Shown here piece by piece: positions 6,047 through 7,935 of a stretch of DNA of 7,935 nt; position 1 is the first letter of the stretch, and the number at the start of each line of letters is the position of its first letter. The DNA is from Hadersleviella sp041745395 (lineage in GTDB: Bacteria > Chloroflexota > Anaerolineae > Promineifilales > Promineifilaceae): positions 1-7,935 of the forward strand of contig JBGTIZ010000401.1 of NCBI GenBank assembly GCA_041745395.1, read 5' to 3'. Both the position numbers and the translations under genes were made by a program. The notes beneath the pieces are model-generated. The model was not told where the DNA came from. It ran no database searches and worked only from the letters and a program-made list of their open reading frames with translations.

Positions 6047-7003
6047 GTGTTCGTTAATGAAGCAATTGATTATTTTTTGATGGATCTCGAGGCAAATGGC
6101 TCGAGCCAGCGCAATATAGGCACTTATCGGCAGAGGTTGGGCAAAATGTCCGACCAGTTGCCTGATAGGGTGGAAGATGTCAGTTTTAGGGATTTATCGG
6201 CGTGGGTGGTTGCCCTGCGTCGGCAATCGGCCCGGTATGTGGGGCACGATTACCGCGAGACAGTGGCGGGCGGTCTGAGTGGGGCGACTATTCAGGGGAT
6301 GGTACAGGCGGCGCGCACATTTTGGCGGTGGGCAGAAGCGCGGGGGCTGGTGGATCAATCACCAGCGGCGCATCTAAAGCGGCCGACGTATGACCCCATG
6401 GCCAGAGATAAGGCCATCGGGCTGGAGGATGTGCAAAAGTTGCGCCAAACGGCCGTAGAGCTATCAAAACTAGAGAATTGGCTCTTGGTGCGTGATGGTG
6501 CGTTGTGGCTGTTCGCTATGGACACGGCCGCCCGGGCGGGCGAGGTGTGTAGCGTGGAGGTGTGTTCGTGTGGAGCGTTGGAGCCGGAGAGGGTAGAGGG
6601 GGGGCTGGCGTTTAGCGCGGCCGTGGTGGGGAAAAGCGGGGCCGCCCATGTTTACTACACGTTGCCCACCGCTCAAGCCATCGCGCGTTATATTGCGGTG
6701 CGGCCAAATTCTCACTACAATGAGCTTTGGTTAAGCAAGTCACACACCCCGCTAACCACAGGCGCGTTGTACCAAGCGTTTCAGCGGTTAGCCGGCCGGG
6801 CAGGCGTTGCCCGGTCGAATCCCCAAGCGTTGCGCCATACCAATGGACTACATTACACCACGGCCGGGAATTTAGCCCTAGCTCAACGAAAGCTACGGCA
6901 CAAAGACCCAGCGACCACCGCCCTGTTTTATTCACAACAGAATGACGATCGTGTTAAATCTGCCACCTGTCGCCTGAGCGTTTTAGGAGATGATGACTCT
7001 TAA
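6047..7003 (+). CDS. int: Tyrosine recombinase / site-specific integrase
   Basis: 318 aa from GTG 6047. Residues 1-110 form a SAM-like core-binding domain (NIGTYRQRL, then MVQAARTFWRWAEARGLVDQSPA); 120-310 is the catalytic domain. Readable active-site residues are R163 (TAARAGEV), K196 (VVGKSG, beta-hairpin), R263 and H264 in ALRHT, H285 in LRHKDP and nucleophile Y295 (TALFY). The usual HxxR box reads Q260-A-L-R263, so the first histidine is replaced by Gln. This is tolerated in some family members. It catalyses integration, and excision with a partner, between attP and the tRNA attachment site. It abuts that site: its TAA stop forms part of the tRNA anticodon loop, so it can only end this way when carried with attP. 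It is divergent from the element operon. No excisionase gene is recognisable in the window. Confidence 0.93.
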   Translation: MFVNEAIDYFLMDLEANGSSQRNIGTYRQRLGKMSDQLPDRVEDVSFRDLSAWVVALRRQSARYVGHDYRETVAGGLSGATIQGMVQAARTFWRWAEARGLVDQSPAAHLKRPTYDPMARDKAIGLEDVQKLRQTAVELSKLENWLLVRDGALWLFAMDTAARAGEVCSVEVCSCGALEPERVEGGLAFSAAVVGKSGAAHVYYTLPTAQAIARYIAVRPNSHYNELWLSKSHTPLTTGALYQAFQRLAGRAGVARSNPQALRHTNGLHYTTAGNLALAQRKLRHKDPATTALFYSQQNDDRVKSATCRLSVLGDDDS

Positions 7004-7040
7004 TCCGCAGGTTGAAGGTTCGAGTCCTTCCAGGGGCACA
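6995..7040 (+). other. Attachment site: 3' fragment of tRNA-Lys(CTT), element/host boundary
   Basis: The anticodon loop CTCTTAA (6997-7003, anticodon CTT) is followed by 3' anticodon stem TCCGC (7004-7008), variable loop AGGTT and T-arm GAAGG-TTCGAGT-CCTTC (7014-7030, perfect). Then come 3' acceptor strand CAGGGGC (7031-7037) and discriminator A. A whole tRNA would have GCGGA before the loop and GCCCCTG at its 5' end; here integrase codons occupy that place. This is the partial tRNA copy left at one end of an integrated element; recombination probably occurs in or near the anticodon loop. The complete tRNA should lie at the other end, left of the window. Confidence 0.88.
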
Positions 7041-7060
7041 CAGTTAGTCAGAGATAAAAC

Positions 7061-7104
7061 AAAAAAGCCCCGCTTTCGCATTAACGCGAAAGCGGGACTT
7101 TTTG
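7061..7104 (+). terminator. Intrinsic terminator downstream of the tRNA fragment
   Basis: An 11-bp perfect stem (7069-7079 with 7086-7096) around a 6-nt loop is extended past one mismatch by A/T pairs and followed by TTTTT at 7099-7103. It probably ended the original tRNA transcript and now ends integrase transcription. The preceding A-run also makes it usable on the minus strand. Confidence 0.85.
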
Positions 7105-7140
7105 TTTGTTCACCCAAGAAAGTATGCTCGTTCCCCAGAC

Positions 7141-7177
7141 AAAAAAATAGTGGTGAGAGCCGAGCAACTCTCACCAC
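7141..7177 (-). terminator. Intrinsic terminator facing left, probably of the acyl-CoA-binding-protein gene
   Basis: A 10-bp perfect stem (7150-7159 with 7168-7177) encloses an 8-nt loop. On the minus strand it is followed by TATTTTTTT. It lies about 180 bp past the stop of the minus-strand acyl-CoA-binding-protein gene and converges with the tRNA terminator. Confidence 0.75.
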
Positions 7178-7219
7178 CATCCGTAAAAAGTACTGTACAC
7201 CAAATAAGGAGGTCAAACC

Positions 7220-7279
7220 ATGAAAAAACGTCTTACTATTCGTCTTGCCATATCCCAAATTTGTTACTTGTTTACCTGA
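7220..7279 (+). CDS. Possible 19-aa peptide ORF with strong RBS
   Basis: ATG 7220 follows AAGGAGGT (7206-7213) at 6 nt, a near-perfect anti-16S match. It encodes MKKRLTIRLAISQICYLFT, then TGA: a basic start followed by a short hydrophobic stretch. No family is recognised. It may be a leader peptide, a small membrane peptide, or the remnant of a gene whose body has been lost. It lies in host intergenic DNA between two terminators and the stop of a converging gene. The strong RBS is the only support. Confidence 0.3.
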   Translation: MKKRLTIRLAISQICYLFT

Positions 7280-7323
7280 CCTAACAATACCGAATTTGCC
7301 CTACTGGGGCAATGCCTCTGTGG

Positions 7324-7351
7324 TCATGGGAGATAGGTCATGGGTCATAGG
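7324..7351. repeat. Four tandem heptamers, TCATRGG type
   Basis: Units TCATGGG, AGATAGG, TCATGGG and TCATAGG are in strict 7-bp phase, just downstream of the acyl-CoA-binding-protein stop. It is one of three heptamer arrays around this gene. Apart from this array, the two terminators and the 19-codon ORF, the 7041-7356 gap shows nothing I can name. Confidence 0.7.
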
Positions 7352-7356
7352 CGGGC

Positions 7357-7614
7357 TTACTCTTTCAACCCCGTTATCAAATCCACATAATCCTGCATAG
7401 CTGTTTCTTTTGATAGGCCTTGCAGATGTGCCCACGCATCATATTTGGTACGGCCGACGGGGTCGGTAAAGCCAGGACGTTTGCCGATTGCATCCCCTTG
7501 CGTGGCCTGTTTATAAAGCGCATAAATCTGGATCATGACATCATTTGACGGCCGTGACGGCAAATTCTGGGCATCAGCGGCCGCTTGGTTAAATTGCGTT
7601 TGCAAATCGGACAT
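7357..7614 (-). CDS. Acyl-CoA-binding protein (ACBP)
   Basis: 85 aa, the full length of a free-standing ACBP domain (usually 86-92 aa). The four-helix fold signature is present: IYALYKQATQGD at 30-41, KRPGFTD at 45-51, KYDAWAHL at 57-64 and SKETAMQDYV at 68-77. Ligand-contact positions of animal ACBP correspond to Y31, K35, K57 and Y76, all kept. The family binds medium- to long-chain acyl-CoA in the cytosol, buffering or transporting it for lipid metabolism. It is nearly universal in eukaryotes and patchy in bacteria. ATG 7614 was chosen for AGGAGG 5 nt upstream; the longer open frame only translates a heptamer repeat. It is host DNA outside the element. No operon partner is visible; a leftward terminator lies downstream and a heptamer array occupies its 5' leader. 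Confidence 0.95.
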   Translation of the reverse strand: MSDLQTQFNQAAADAQNLPSRPSNDVMIQIYALYKQATQGDAIGKRPGFTDPVGRTKYDAWAHLQGLSKETAMQDYVDLITGLKE

Positions 7615-7625
7615 TGTTTCCTCCT

Positions 7626-7681
7626 GTGTGAAGTGAGAAGTAAGCGGTGAAAAGTGAAAAGTGAGAAATGAGAAATGAGAA
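7626..7681. repeat. Eight tandem heptamers, GTGARAA type
   Basis: Eight units in strict 7-bp phase: GTGTGAA, GTGAGAA, GTAAGCG, GTGAAAA, GTGAAAA, GTGAGAA, ATGAGAA, ATGAGAA. The array ends directly against the AGGAGG of the ACBP gene, so it lies in its 5' leader unless a promoter is hidden in it. It resembles the short tandemly repeated heptamers described in filamentous cyanobacteria. Confidence 0.85.
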
Positions 7682-7768
7682 GTGTGCCCATTTGTGGCTC
7701 TGTGGGCATTCACAGGGCCAGTTAGCGGCCACCTTGGCTAAACAAACCACGTCCAGAGAACAGCCACC

Positions 7769-7796
7769 TGACACATGATACGTGAAACGTGACACC
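7769..7796. repeat. Four tandem heptamers, TGANACR type
   Basis: Units TGACACA, TGATACG, TGAAACG and TGACACC in 7-bp phase, between the divergent ACBP gene and the gene at the right edge. The rest of this 259-bp gap (7615-7873) holds only the GTGARAA array and a weak possible promoter. Confidence 0.65.
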
Positions 7797-7821
7797 AGCA
7801 ATTCCCGCAGGTAAAATCTGA

Positions 7822-7827
7822 TATGAT
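7822..7827 (+). promoter_or_regulatory. Possible -10 box for the right-edge gene
   Basis: TATGAT, about 47 bp before ATG 7874, matches the sigma70 -10 consensus at five of six positions. No convincing -35 element is found 16-18 bp upstream, so this is weak. Confidence 0.25.
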
Positions 7828-7873
7828 GGTAACCGCGTTTTCGTAAAGATTTAAAGAAACAAGAGGCTACATA

Positions 7874-7935
7874 ATGAAGATAAGAAAGCATTTATCAGCA
7901 GATGGATTAATCAAGATGGTCAAAAGAGGGTTCAA
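7874..7935 (+). CDS. Start of an unidentified gene (5' end only, runs off right edge)
   Basis: ATG 7874 opens a frame of 20 codons to the window end (MKIRKHLSADGLIKMVKRGF), with a weak GAGG 8 nt upstream. The basic, helical N-terminus resembles the opening of some DDE transposases, where a short IRxHLSADxLI-like segment precedes the body. This rests on memory of the pattern only. A different DNA-binding protein or an unrelated gene fits equally well. Confidence 0.45.
   Translation, partial: MKIRKHLSADGLIKMVKRGF

Noticed and set aside
7284..7320. Short inverted repeat TTGCCC/GGGCAA
   Set aside because: Six-bp stem with no U-run on either strand; too weak to call.
7061..7351. CRISPR-like repeats
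   Set aside because: The repeats are 7 bp and contiguous, without spacers, and the inverted repeats are terminators; no cas gene is present.
7776..7790. parS-like half-site (ACGTGAAAC)
   Set aside because: Matches only half of the consensus parS, is not palindromic, and is explained by the heptamer array; it also lies outside the element.
7589..7891. 100-aa minus-strand frame over the heptamer arrays
   Set aside because: Much of it translates tandem repeats (SHFS-like strings), overlaps the ACBP start in another frame and has no RBS.

Overview
The window looks like one end of an integrated mobile element sitting in a bacterial chromosome. The element runs from beyond base 1 to about base 7040. 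The host chromosome occupies the rest, to base 7935. The boundary is a 3' tRNA fragment (6995-7040) that the integrase gene runs into. It has the anticodon loop of a tRNA-Lys(CTT), a perfect 5-bp T-arm and the 3' acceptor strand, but no 5' half. The intact tRNA gene and the other end of the element should therefore lie to the left of the window. The organism is probably a member of the Chloroflexota (Anaerolineae/Ardenticatenia-like). This is an inference from mixed-to-high GC, a free-standing bacterial acyl-CoA-binding protein, heptameric tandem repeats and a highly iterated CGGCCG palindrome. No phylogenetic marker here settles it.

Element layout, right to left: the tyrosine integrase gene (6047-7003, +) abuts the attachment site and is divergent from everything else. 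A minus-strand operon-like run of seven genes starts only 39 bp away. It encodes a 99-aa helical protein; a 690-aa replication-type ATPase with a primase-associated helical segment and a DUF927-like P-loop core; an 89-aa double zinc-ribbon protein; 110-aa and 96-aa unknown proteins; a 295-aa two-pass membrane protein with an extracytoplasmic coiled coil and a cytoplasmic, possibly DNA-binding tail; and a ParB-like protein with a Cys4 cluster that runs off the left edge (567 codons visible, no stop). Starts are tightly coupled (TGATTATG, TAATG, and an 8-bp overlap before parB). Hairpins sit just before two of the ribosome binding sites.

Working model (inference): integrase and attachment site handle integration and excision, the ATPase handles replication of the excised form, and the membrane protein plus ParB-like protein handle maintenance or another DNA-anchoring task. 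No capsid, terminase, relaxase or conjugation gene is visible, so the window cannot tell a phage satellite or prophage from an integrative mobilizable element.

The sequence also carries unusual DNA patterns. The palindrome CACGGCCGTG occurs ten times between 383 and 2630. All eight coding copies are read in the same frame as Thr-Ala-Val, and the other two form the arms of one hairpin. A GGTTCT repeat cluster lies just ahead of parB inside the membrane-protein gene. Three separate arrays of 7-bp repeats flank the host acyl-CoA-binding-protein gene.

Host side: tRNA terminator (7061-7104), a converging terminator for the minus strand (7141-7177), a possible 19-codon ORF, the acyl-CoA-binding-protein gene (7357-7614, -), and the first 20 codons of an unidentified plus-strand gene at the right edge.
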